Shown here: positions 1 to 6,651 of the stretch, piece after piece
Position numbering within the stretch: the first letter of the stretch is position 1
Layout of the letters: every line of letters begins with the position of its first letter
Assembly: GCA_027047745.1 (NCBI GenBank)
Contig: JALTUB010000006.1
Coordinates: 1 to 9,719, forward strand
Direction of reading: 5' to 3'
Length of the DNA stretch: 9,719 nucleotides
Source of the DNA: Sulfurimonas sp.
GTDB lineage: Bacteria > Campylobacterota > Campylobacteria > Campylobacterales > Sulfurimonadaceae
Notes under the pieces: model-generated
What the model was told of the DNA's origin: nothing
Database searches by the model: none
What the model saw: only the letters and a program-made list of their open reading frames with translations
Translations under genes and position numbers: made by a program

Positions 1-1
1 T

Positions 2-523
2 TTAATTTATTTGTAAAAAATGATTTGCATTTTTTATGTAAGTTGTTGTCGCTATATTTAAAAAAAACTCTTTAGCCGATTTTGCATCTATGATTTTATC
101 TTCACCACCTAGATAAACTTCTATATCAGCACCACTATCTTCTATCTTTTTTAAATCATCTAAAGACCACTCATGATACAATAGTTCATGTAACTCTTGG
201 GCTGTAGTCTCTTTTTGTTCTATCTTTTTTTTATTGTATGGTAAAAAACATGAGGAAATAAACTGTTCCATATATGCACTCTTGTTTTTTTTATATGACA
301 TCAACTGTAATCTTCTAAACTTTTCATCTCTGTTTTGAAAAAAAGCTGGTGAAAAAAGCTGTAGAGTATCAACCCTCTTACCCTCGTTTATCATCTCTAA
401 TGCACTCTTAAAGGCAGTTATAGCTCCGTAACTAAAGCCACAGATATTATACTCACTTTTTTTTATATATCTCTCAAAAAGGTGCTTTTCATTTTTTAGA
501 GAAAAACCACTAAAAAACTTCAT
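2..523 (-). CDS. bioV: Pimeloyl-ACP methyl ester esterase, BioV type
   Basis: This is a complete 173-residue alpha/beta hydrolase of the short BioV type. BioV removes the methyl group from pimeloyl-ACP methyl ester in the cytoplasm, the step that ends the BioC-dependent route to the biotin precursor; it does the job of BioH. The protein begins at once with the FFSGF segment, as I recall for Helicobacter BioV, so it lacks the first strands of a normal hydrolase. The nucleophile elbow GFSYG (residues 29-33) gives Ser31. Asp142 in GGEDKIID and His168 in NANHF are the likely rest of the triad. A central LFSPAFF segment also fits the family. The ATG lies inside the end of the FtsH-like gene (14-base overlap), with a weak AGAG about 7 bases upstream, so it is probably coupled to that gene. 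No other biotin gene is in the window. The hydrolase fold is certain; the BioV assignment is by remembered family resemblance. Confidence 0.85.
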   Translation of the reverse strand: MKFFSGFSLKNEKHLFERYIKKSEYNICGFSYGAITAFKSALEMINEGKRVDTLQLFSPAFFQNRDEKFRRLQLMSYKKNKSAYMEQFISSCFLPYNKKKIEQKETTAQELHELLYHEWSLDDLKKIEDSGADIEVYLGGEDKIIDAKSAKEFFLNIATTTYIKNANHFLQIN

Positions 524-2162
524 TTATCAACTCTTTGACCTCTGATTTGGTAATGCTCTCTCTCTCAGATAATACATTCTCAATATTTTGCACAACACTA
601 GGCAGAGACATCAGTAAAGATTTACACTCATTATAAAGTCTCTCTAACAAAAGTTTTTGCTCATTTACCTCAGGAAGTAGAGTTGAACCCATTCCATACT
701 CTTGACACATTTTTTTAACTATCTCTTTTGCTTCTTCAAGGTCATCTTTTGCACTGCTTGAGTGTTCATTAAATGCAATATTACATGCAACCATACCAGC
801 CAAAAGCATTTTTACCTGTGCTTCTAACTCCTGTTGAATCAGCAGTTCATCTGTAGAAGGAGTTAGTTTTTCATTTGACAACATTAACTTTTCAAAAGGC
901 ATATCATAGTAAGTCGCAACACACACTTTAGCTGCTTGGTAAGTTATGCGATATGCTTTTTGTTTATCATTTAACATCTTAAGCTTTTTCTTGCCAAACA
1001 TTACCTTGTCTTTCACTTGATGAAAATGCTCTATAGTTACATGAAAATCATTTTGTCTTAAAGATAAAAGAGCTGCTTCATTTACCAAGGCTGCCAATGC
1101 TGCACCATTAAAGCCTACTGTCATATTAGCAACCACTTTAACATCTAGTTCATGAGGAACTTTTGTTAAGTATTTCATCAGTATAGATTCCCTCTCTCTT
1201 TTTGTAGGTAACTCCACAAAAATACGCCTATCAAACCTACCAGCACGAAGTAATGCAGAGTCAAGCACATCTATCTTATTTGTAGCAGCAACAACTATAA
1301 CACTACTAGAACCCTCAAAACCATCCATCTCTGTTAAGAGTTGGTTAAGTGTCGCTTCTCTCTCATCATTTCTCTGCCCATCTCGTTTCTTACCAACTGC
1401 ATCTATCTCATCAATAAAGATTATAGAAGGTGCATTTTTCTTGGCAGCCGCAAAAAGTTCATGAACTCGTTTAGCACCCATACCCACATAAATCTGTACA
1501 AATGAAGCTCCACTTTGATAAAAAAATGGAACTCCAGCTTCATGAGCCACTGCTTTTGCAATCATAGTTTTACCGACACCTGGAGGACCAACAAGCAAAA
1601 CACCTCTTGGCATTCTAGCTCCAAAACTTTTATACCGTTTTGGATTTTTCATAAAGTCTATAATCTCTTCAAGTTCTATTTTAACATCACTTATGCCACC
1701 AATATCGTTAAAAGTAACATCACTTTTTATAGACTCTATGGGGCTACTAACTTCCATCTCATTTACATTTGAGTTATCTTTTGATGTTTTTAAACCACCA
1801 AGTGAGAGTTCATTTTTTCTTTGTAAAAATCTAAGTATCAAAGAGCCTACACCTAAAAACAGAACTAAAAAAAGTATGCCAAGTATGATATCATTACTAC
1901 TTTTTACTTTAACTTTATAATCTACAAACATCTTAGGTGTTACTTGAGAAGATGCTATTTTATAGTAATCTTTATCTGTTTTTAAATAAATATACTCTTT
2001 TGAAACAACTACTTTCTTAACAGTATGGTTTTTTAAAATAGTCTTAGCTTTACTAAGTGTTATACTATCTGCAGTGTCTCTTAACAAGGCAAAAACCACT
2101 AAGGCAATTATCAAAAATGCCGAAACATATATCATTATCCTATTTGTTTTAGAATTTAGCAA
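510..2162 (-). CDS. FtsH-like membrane AAA+ ATPase with degenerate M41 peptidase domain
   Basis: This 550-residue protein has FtsH architecture. A first membrane helix lies at about 8-27, a periplasmic loop at about 28-91, a second helix at about 92-112, the AAA+ module at about 150-390 and a peptidase-like C-terminal domain from about 400. The ATPase looks functional: Walker A GPPGVGKT (192-199), Walker B IIFIDEIDA (247-255), sensor Asn295, arginine fingers Arg309 and Arg312 in LLRAGRFDRR, and pore loop IYVG (224-227, Tyr225 where FtsH has Phe). The peptidase is not: YQAAK (408-412) stands where FtsH has the zinc motif HEAGH, although the region around the third ligand survives (Asp474 in AKDDLEEA). 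The PRG substrate-loop motif is not recognisable and the domain is shorter. It is probably an inner-membrane unfoldase or chaperone, alone or mixed with true FtsH. From memory it matches H. pylori HP0286 and Campylobacter Mba. The start is TTG with a good AGGAG 9 bases upstream; a later ATG at residue 10 is less well spaced. Confidence 0.9.
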   Translation of the reverse strand: MLNSKTNRIMIYVSAFLIIALVVFALLRDTADSITLSKAKTILKNHTVKKVVVSKEYIYLKTDKDYYKIASSQVTPKMFVDYKVKVKSSNDIILGILFLVLFLGVGSLILRFLQRKNELSLGGLKTSKDNSNVNEMEVSSPIESIKSDVTFNDIGGISDVKIELEEIIDFMKNPKRYKSFGARMPRGVLLVGPPGVGKTMIAKAVAHEAGVPFFYQSGASFVQIYVGMGAKRVHELFAAAKKNAPSIIFIDEIDAVGKKRDGQRNDEREATLNQLLTEMDGFEGSSSVIVVAATNKIDVLDSALLRAGRFDRRIFVELPTKRERESILMKYLTKVPHELDVKVVANMTVGFNGAALAALVNEAALLSLRQNDFHVTIEHFHQVKDKVMFGKKKLKMLNDKQKAYRITYQAAKVCVATYYDMPFEKLMLSNEKLTPSTDELLIQQELEAQVKMLLAGMVACNIAFNEHSSSAKDDLEEAKEIVKKMCQEYGMGSTLLPEVNEQKLLLERLYNECKSLLMSLPSVVQNIENVLSERESITKSEVKELINEVF

Positions 2163-3399
2163 AGTTATAATCTCCTCTTATTTCGTAGTTCTCAATATTT
2201 ATCCAATTGCCAAGCAAATCATCATCAGATTCTATTAATATTTTGTTAAAATGCTGATCAAAGCCTTGATAAAGTCCATCTTTTTTAGACTCTATTAAAA
2301 CATCAAGATTTGAGTTAAATGCTTTTCTAAAAGAGAGATTTTTCTCAGTTATAAGATCTTGTATCTCATGAAGTCTTTTCTTTGCTATCTTACCATTTAC
2401 TTCTGGTTTCATACTTGCAGAGCTTGTACCATCTCTTTTGGAGTAAGTAAAAGCATGTATATGAGTTAAAGGAAGTTCTCTTGCGTTTTTCATGCCCTCA
2501 AGCCATAATTCTTCACTCTCTCCAGGATGTCCTGTTATAAAGTCAGTTCCTATCGCAAAACCTTTACTTGCAAGTAGTTCAAAAAGTTCTCTATCTTGTT
2601 TATATACATTTCGTCTGTTCATTATCTTAAGCATTTTTGGTGAAGTGTGTTGCAGTGCTATGTGCATATGTCTCTCAAGCCATGGTTCATCTAAAATCTC
2701 TAAAAACTCATCAGTTATCTGAATAGGTTCAACACTACCAAGCCTAATTCTACGAACGCCACGAATCTGGCTCATTTTTTTCATCAGCTTTGCGAGAGAA
2801 GTTTTTGTATCTTTACCATAAGAGCCAACATTTGTTCCAGTTAAGATAAACTCACCAAAACCATTTAGTGCTAGTCTTCGTATCTGCTCAAGTATTTTCT
2901 CTTCATCCATACTTCTTGCATCACCACGAACAAAAGGAATGATACAGTATGAACATCTAAAGTTACAACCCTCTTGAATCTTTATAAATGCTCTACTCTT
3001 ACCAACAAAATCATCTACAATAATATCATCAATATGATTTAAGTCACCAGGGTCATAAAATGGTTTATCTTTTTTAAGAAGTGTGTCAATCTTCTCTTTT
3101 TCACTCTGTCCAAAGACACCGTGAATGCGATTTTCTTTTAAAAGTGATTCGCCTTTTGTATGCGCTCCACATCCTGTTAAAAAAAGCTTTGCTCCAGCAT
3201 TGTTTTTTTCAACTTGAGAGATATATGAGCGAACATGTGTGTCTGCCCCATTTGTAACTGTGCATGAGTTTATAACTATTGCATCAGCTTGTGTCTCATC
3301 TTGTGTTATCTCGTAATCTTTCATAGAACTCATCATAACTTGTGAGTCATAAAGGTTTGTACGACAACCAAATGTTTTAAAATATACTTTTTTCTTCAT
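2149..3399 (-). CDS. mtaB: tRNA t6A37 methylthiotransferase MtaB (radical SAM)
   Basis: This 416-residue protein of the MiaB/MtaB family adds a methylthio group to N6-threonylcarbamoyladenosine at tRNA position 37, giving ms2t6A. The N-terminal UPF0004 domain holds the three cysteines for the auxiliary iron-sulfur cluster: Cys12 (TFGCRTN), Cys46 (NSCTVT) and Cys77 (TGCGAH). The radical SAM cluster is Cys145-x3-Cys149-x2-Cys152 in GCNFRCSYCIIP. The glycine-rich SAM region LTGTNVGSYG (186-195) and RLGSVEP follow, and the tail from about 360 is consistent with a TRAM RNA-binding domain. The FGCRTN N-terminus and overall length suit MtaB better than MiaB or RimO. Two motifs deviate from the usual: LQHTS (249-253) for LQSG, and TGHPGE (289-294) for GFPGE. 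Its ATG directly follows the channel gene's stop codon with only a weak ribosome site, so it is probably translated by coupling. Its end overlaps the FtsH-like gene by 14 bases. Confidence 0.92.
   Translation of the reverse strand: MKKKVYFKTFGCRTNLYDSQVMMSSMKDYEITQDETQADAIVINSCTVTNGADTHVRSYISQVEKNNAGAKLFLTGCGAHTKGESLLKENRIHGVFGQSEKEKIDTLLKKDKPFYDPGDLNHIDDIIVDDFVGKSRAFIKIQEGCNFRCSYCIIPFVRGDARSMDEEKILEQIRRLALNGFGEFILTGTNVGSYGKDTKTSLAKLMKKMSQIRGVRRIRLGSVEPIQITDEFLEILDEPWLERHMHIALQHTSPKMLKIMNRRNVYKQDRELFELLASKGFAIGTDFITGHPGESEELWLEGMKNARELPLTHIHAFTYSKRDGTSSASMKPEVNGKIAKKRLHEIQDLITEKNLSFRKAFNSNLDVLIESKKDGLYQGFDQHFNKILIESDDDLLGNWINIENYEIRGDYNFAKF
2172..2176 (-). promoter_or_regulatory. Ribosome binding site deciding the TTG start of the FtsH-like gene
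   Basis: AGGAG on the minus strand lies 9 bases before the TTG at 2162-2160, inside the last codons of mtaB. It is the clearest Shine-Dalgarno sequence in this operon and supports the unusual TTG start over the ATG nine codons later, whose own AGGA sits too close to it. It also lets the gene load ribosomes independently as well as by coupling to mtaB. Confidence 0.6.
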
Positions 3400-5016
3400 T
3401 TATACCAACTCATTATTATGTTCAATAGGGCTATCACTCTGCATAGAAACATTTAGTTTTTGTGTAGGGTAAGCTATAGTTATATCATCCTCAGCATTAA
3501 AAGCATCTACTATTGCTGTTGATATTACGCTTCTTAGTGTTAGCGTTGCATAGGCATTTGTTAAGTACCAAGCTTCAATATCTAGACCATTTGGGACTAT
3601 AAAAGAATATATACGAGGGTCAACATTTGTATTTTTCAAGCTATAATGATTGCGAAGTTTATTTAACTGTTTTCTTGTTATATCTGTATAACCTTTTGAA
3701 AATTTTCTAGTTATCTCCTTTGCAATATGCATAGCTTTTTTATGGTTTGAATCATATGTTATAGTTATCTTCACTCCATCCCAAACAGTTTTTAAAGAGC
3801 TATGCGTATAGTTTGCAACCATTCTCGTAAATATATAGTTGTTTGGCACAAATATAATTCGCCCTGCTCTACGATTTTGATAGATAGAAGTAAGAGTAAT
3901 ATCTTCTAAAATAGTCATACGAAGAAGTGAAATATCCATAACATCTCCTACATATTTTATCCCATCCATATCTACACGAATCCTATCACCAACATGAATA
4001 CTACCACCAAAAACGATAACAAGCCATCCTAAAATACTCATGAACCAATCTTTCATGGCAATAGCGATACCAGCAGATGCAAAACCAAGTATCGTCACAA
4101 GATAACTCACATTTTCTATATAGTTAAAAAATAGGATTAAAATTATTACAGTAAAATTGGCAAATGTGATAAATTTATTTGCCATATAGAACCGTTCATT
4201 ATCTGTAATATACTTTTTCACAGCCATTTTTATAAGAAAGAAAAAGACAAATACTATTAAGATTATTATCCCTATCCTACTAAGACTATAAACTTGTTTC
4301 TGAATCTCTTTGTTTAAGTTTAGTTCTATGATTTCAACTCTTTTTTGATAAACATCTGATGTAACTTTCATAGTATCAAATGCAGTTTTAAATCTTTCAA
4401 ACTCTTGCTTTTTTTGTTTTATCTCTTTAGTGTATTTTTTCTCTTTATCAAGCTTATAAATCAACTTGTAAAGTTCATTCTCTTTTTTAAGTAAAACTAT
4501 AAGCTCACTTAAGCTATTTTTTCTAACTTCATACTCATCAAATTTTGCAGTTAGATTTTTTATAAAAGAGAAACCTGTAAACAGATCAAAAGGGTTATGT
4601 ATAGAAGGAACATTATCCAAAACAGGAGGTGTGATTAGCTGTGAAAATGGTGCGCTACTGTTCCCTTTAAGCTTTTGAATTTGTGATGTAAGTATCATCT
4701 CTTTTGATACCAAAGCATTTAGCTCATCTTTAGCTACATTTGTTCTTGCGTGTCTTTTAAGATATTTTATTCTTTTTTTTATATCATATAAGTTATTTCT
4801 TACCTCTAAAGAGGTTAAGTATGAAGCATAACTCTTCATCCATACTTTCTCTTTTGATATAGAATTTTCTATAGTTTTAATTCTAGCTAAAGATGAGTTA
4901 ATACTTTCTAATCTAACTTTTGTTTGATTTATATCATTTGCAACTACTACATCTTCAGCATTTAGATTTAGAGAAAAAAAATTCAGTGTTAGAAATAAAG
5001 ATATAAAATATTTCAT
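3400..5016 (-). CDS. MscS-family mechanosensitive ion channel with periplasmic coiled-coil extension
   Basis: This 538-residue channel of the small-conductance mechanosensitive (MscS) family should open under membrane tension and release solutes on osmotic downshock. Residues 1-20 look like a Sec signal peptide, with cleavage after LNA. Residues about 25-245 are charged, helical and heptad-rich, forming a likely periplasmic coiled-coil domain absent from minimal MscS. Membrane helices follow at about 247-265 and 281-299. The glycine/alanine-rich pore helix region is at about 303-340 (GFASAGIAIA, then a second stretch ending in VFGG). The family beta domain comes next: HVGDRIRV (341-348), and FVPNNYIF (389-396), which is the usual VPN signature. 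The C-terminal alpha/beta cytoplasmic vestibule fills the rest. The gene begins 8 bases after aroB and its stop codon abuts the mtaB start. The Shine-Dalgarno sequence is weak. The family is clear; which MscS subfamily it belongs to, and its ion preference, cannot be read here. Confidence 0.9.
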   Translation of the reverse strand: MKYFISLFLTLNFFSLNLNAEDVVVANDINQTKVRLESINSSLARIKTIENSISKEKVWMKSYASYLTSLEVRNNLYDIKKRIKYLKRHARTNVAKDELNALVSKEMILTSQIQKLKGNSSAPFSQLITPPVLDNVPSIHNPFDLFTGFSFIKNLTAKFDEYEVRKNSLSELIVLLKKENELYKLIYKLDKEKKYTKEIKQKKQEFERFKTAFDTMKVTSDVYQKRVEIIELNLNKEIQKQVYSLSRIGIIILIVFVFFFLIKMAVKKYITDNERFYMANKFITFANFTVIILILFFNYIENVSYLVTILGFASAGIAIAMKDWFMSILGWLVIVFGGSIHVGDRIRVDMDGIKYVGDVMDISLLRMTILEDITLTSIYQNRRAGRIIFVPNNYIFTRMVANYTHSSLKTVWDGVKITITYDSNHKKAMHIAKEITRKFSKGYTDITRKQLNKLRNHYSLKNTNVDPRIYSFIVPNGLDIEAWYLTNAYATLTLRSVISTAIVDAFNAEDDITIAYPTQKLNVSMQSDSPIEHNNELV

Positions 5017-5024
5017 ACAACACT

Positions 5025-6065
5025 CTAAAAGTTATCTAAGACAGATAAAATAAGTTTTTCATCTATCTCATTAGTGATTTTAACTCCACCTATGCTAACA
5101 GGCAAGATAAAGGTTATGGCATCGTCTGAACTTTTTTTATCAAGATAAAATGTATCATAAAAACTTTGTATATTTTCAATAGAATAAAATGTAGGCAGAT
5201 TATATTTTTCTAAAAGTTTTTTAACTCTTAAAGCTTCATCTTTACTCATTAACCCCATCTCAACAGAAGCCTGATTTGCCATAACCATACCAATAGAAAC
5301 TGCTTCACCATGAAGATATTTTTTATATTTTGTTTCATTTTCTATCACATGACCAAAAGTATGTCCATAATTCAAAGCAGCACGAAGACCATGCTCTTTT
5401 TCATCTTGGGCAACAACATCAGCCTTTGTTTGAACTGCTTTTTTAATGGTGTCTTGTAAAACTTTACTATCATTTAAGTCTGCTGTTTCTAAAAACTCAA
5501 AAAACTCTTTGTTAAAAGTAACAGCCATTTTTACTATCTCTGCTACTCCTGCACCAAACTCTCTTTTAGGTAAGGTAGTTAAAAAAAGAGGGTCTATTAG
5601 AACTGATTTTGGTTGATGAAAAGCACCAATAAGATTTTTTCCATAACTGTTATTCATCCCTGTTTTTCCACCAACACTTGCATCAACTTGAGATAAAAGA
5701 GTGGTAGGAATCTGTATAAAATCTATCCCTCTTTGATAAATACTAGCAGCATATCCAGTCATATCACCTATAACTCCACCACCAAAGGCAATTAACATTG
5801 ACTTTCTGTTAAAACGATGGTTAAAAAGTGACTCTAAGATAGTATCTATAGAGTCCTGATTTTTGTACTCTTCACCATCTGGTAATGTGATGATATATAA
5901 CTCTTTTGCACTTATCTTGGACAATAAATATCCAAGATGTAATCCCGCAACTTTAGGGTTAGTTATGATAGCCACTTTAGTATCAAAATGTGTCTTAGTG
6001 ATAGTGTCTATAGTTATCTTATATGAGTTATCGATACTCTTTTTTAGAGGGATGTTTACTTGCAT
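5025..6065 (-). CDS. aroB: 3-dehydroquinate synthase
   Basis: This complete 346-residue AroB catalyses the second shikimate-pathway step in the cytoplasm, turning DAHP into 3-dehydroquinate with NAD and a divalent metal. Visible signatures are the dinucleotide-binding GGGVIGD (95-101), PTTLLSQVDASVGGKTG (120-136), NLIGAFHQP (144-152) and NYGHTFGH (232-239). By family pattern the metal ligands are Glu176 (AEIVK), His235 and His252 (LHGEAVSIGM). Length and motifs are normal, so the enzyme should be active. It is the first gene of the five-gene minus-strand operon. The ATG at 6065-6063 has TTGGA 6 bases upstream, and the leader lies in the AT-rich divergent region. The next gene starts 8 bases after its stop. 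No other shikimate gene is present in the window. Confidence 0.97.
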   Translation of the reverse strand: MQVNIPLKKSIDNSYKITIDTITKTHFDTKVAIITNPKVAGLHLGYLLSKISAKELYIITLPDGEEYKNQDSIDTILESLFNHRFNRKSMLIAFGGGVIGDMTGYAASIYQRGIDFIQIPTTLLSQVDASVGGKTGMNNSYGKNLIGAFHQPKSVLIDPLFLTTLPKREFGAGVAEIVKMAVTFNKEFFEFLETADLNDSKVLQDTIKKAVQTKADVVAQDEKEHGLRAALNYGHTFGHVIENETKYKKYLHGEAVSIGMVMANQASVEMGLMSKDEALRVKKLLEKYNLPTFYSIENIQSFYDTFYLDKKSSDDAITFILPVSIGGVKITNEIDEKLILSVLDNF

Positions 6066-6092
6066 TGTTTATCCAAAATTAAAATATGAAAT

Positions 6093-6098
6093 ATAATA
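6093..6098 (-). promoter_or_regulatory. Candidate -10 element for the aroB operon
   Basis: Reading the minus strand, TATTAT lies 27 bases before the aroB ATG, which would give a short leader containing the TTGGA ribosome site. There is no convincing -35, only AT-rich tracts upstream; this is common in Campylobacterota sigma-70 promoters. Other A/T hexamers nearby could serve equally well, so the exact position is tentative. The logic rests mainly on this being the only gap ahead of a five-gene operon. Confidence 0.35.
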
Positions 6099-6208
6099 CT
6101 AAAGTTTTACTAAATAAATGCTAAAAATCATAAAACTTGCAAATCTTATTATTTTTACTAAAATATATAAAACGAACCCCAATATTTTATAAAGTTATTG
6201 TAAAATAC

Positions 6209-6216
6209 TGTATAAA
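6209..6216 (+). promoter_or_regulatory. Candidate -10 element for the plus-strand GGDEF-like gene
   Basis: TG followed directly by TATAAA is the best -10 match on the plus strand of the gap. Transcription starting around 6223 would give a leader of about 12 bases, just long enough to carry the AAAGG ribosome site. The TG is one base closer than in an ideal extended -10. No good -35 is visible. Confidence 0.4.
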
Positions 6217-6223
6217 TAGTTGC

Positions 6224-6228
6224 AAAGG
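6224..6228 (+). promoter_or_regulatory. Ribosome binding site deciding the ATG at 6235
   Basis: AAAGG sits 6 bases before the ATG at 6235, ideal spacing. The alternative in-frame TTG at 6220 has no ribosome site upstream, and using it would put this Shine-Dalgarno sequence inside the coding region. The ATG is therefore preferred. Confidence 0.6.
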
Positions 6229-6234
6229 CATTAC

Positions 6235-6651
6235 ATGACTGACAAGGTATTTAATAGACTTGAAGTAGAAATCAAGAAGACATATTATGTGAGTGAGCGA
6301 TATAAAATTACCTCTAGTTTTATACTTATTCATCATGAAAAAAAATTGACAATCAAAGAATTATCTATGTTTTTAAGAGGTTCTGATAAGATTTTAGAGA
6401 TTGATGAAAACACTTTTTTTGTTATATTTACTTTCACTTCAGAAGAGCAAACTTTTAAGGCATCTGAAAATATATTGCTAGAGCTTGATAGACATTTTAA
6501 CTCAAGAGATAGTTACATTTCTATGGAAGCACTAGATACATCAAACTCACCAAGAATGGTTATAAACAAACTTTTACAGATACTTAGTGAGACAAGAAAA
6601 AGCTCTTACTCTCGTATAGAAGGAGAGAGTATATTAAACTCTAACCTCTAG
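6235..6651 (+). CDS. Small protein resembling a degenerate, shortened GGDEF domain
   Basis: This is a 138-residue soluble protein with no signal peptide or membrane helix and no function I recognise by name. The middle reads like the core of a diguanylate cyclase domain. A hydrophobic strand FILIHH (29-34) comes first, then a helix ending ELSMFLRGSDKIL (42-54), where GGDEF domains have the LRxSD pattern. DENTF (57-61) occupies the GGDEF turn, followed by strand FVIFTF and a helix rich in Glu and Leu. The catalytic glycines and acidic residues are missing and the substrate-binding segment between strand and helix is almost gone, so cyclase activity is very unlikely. It might bind a nucleotide or a partner protein, or merely share the fold. 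It is the only plus-strand gene, alone between two minus-strand operons, and its last 18 bases overlap the end of pepA. The homology is inference; that the gene is real is supported by its ribosome site, its promoter-like sequence and protein-like composition. Confidence 0.7.
   Translation: MTDKVFNRLEVEIKKTYYVSERYKITSSFILIHHEKKLTIKELSMFLRGSDKILEIDENTFFVIFTFTSEEQTFKASENILLELDRHFNSRDSYISMEALDTSNSPRMVINKLLQILSETRKSSYSRIEGESILNSNL
6597..6631 (-). terminator. Weak candidate terminator of the tolC-midA-pepA operon
   Basis: On the minus strand, just past the pepA stop, a 7-base stem is formed by 6625-6631 and 6607-6613 (arms TACTCTC and GAGAGTA) with an 11-base loop. A run of five T follows at 6601-6597 after a 5-base gap. 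The stem is short and the T-run is spaced off, so it is a poor intrinsic terminator, and it lies inside the coding end of the plus-strand gene. Confidence 0.3.

Larger units (their letters stand above)
6066..6234. promoter_or_regulatory. Divergent intergenic region between aroB operon and the plus-strand gene
   Basis: This 169-base, very AT-rich gap is the only substantial non-coding DNA in the window and must carry promoters in both directions. It contains a 10-base direct repeat TTTTACTAAA at 6105-6114 and 6153-6162, with starts 48 bases apart, and a weak inverted pair AAGTTTTA (6102-6109) / TAAAACTT (6131-6138). In DNA this AT-rich both may be chance. I see no riboswitch, small RNA or open reading frame in it. 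Confidence 0.5.

Noticed and set aside
1515..1920. Plus-strand open frames opposite the FtsH-like gene
   Set aside because: They lie wholly antisense to a clearly coding ATPase domain, resemble no protein family and lack ribosome sites.
510..2162. Calling this gene FtsH, an ATP-dependent zinc metalloprotease
   Set aside because: The overall similarity is strong, but the zinc motif is YQAAK in place of HEAGH, so protease activity cannot be claimed and the ftsH symbol would mislead.
2492..2722. Plus-strand open frame opposite mtaB
   Set aside because: It is antisense to the radical SAM domain, with Ser/Leu-rich composition typical of a shadow frame.
4974..4981. Eight-base A/T tract near the start of the channel gene as a phase-variation switch
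   Set aside because: Tracts of eight also occur at 225-232 and 4773-4780 in ordinary Lys-rich codons. In a genome this AT-rich they are expected, and all frames are intact.
5863..6096. Plus-strand open frame opposite the start of aroB
   Set aside because: It is antisense to the conserved N-terminal part of aroB and shows no family resemblance.
6102..6138. Inverted pair AAGTTTTA / TAAAACTT as a hairpin or operator
   Set aside because: Eight mostly A/T pairs with a 21-base loop would be unstable, and such pairs are common by chance in this gap.
6220..6234. TTG at 6220 as the start of the plus-strand gene
   Set aside because: It has no ribosome site and would place the well-spaced AAAGG of the ATG at 6235 inside the coding sequence.
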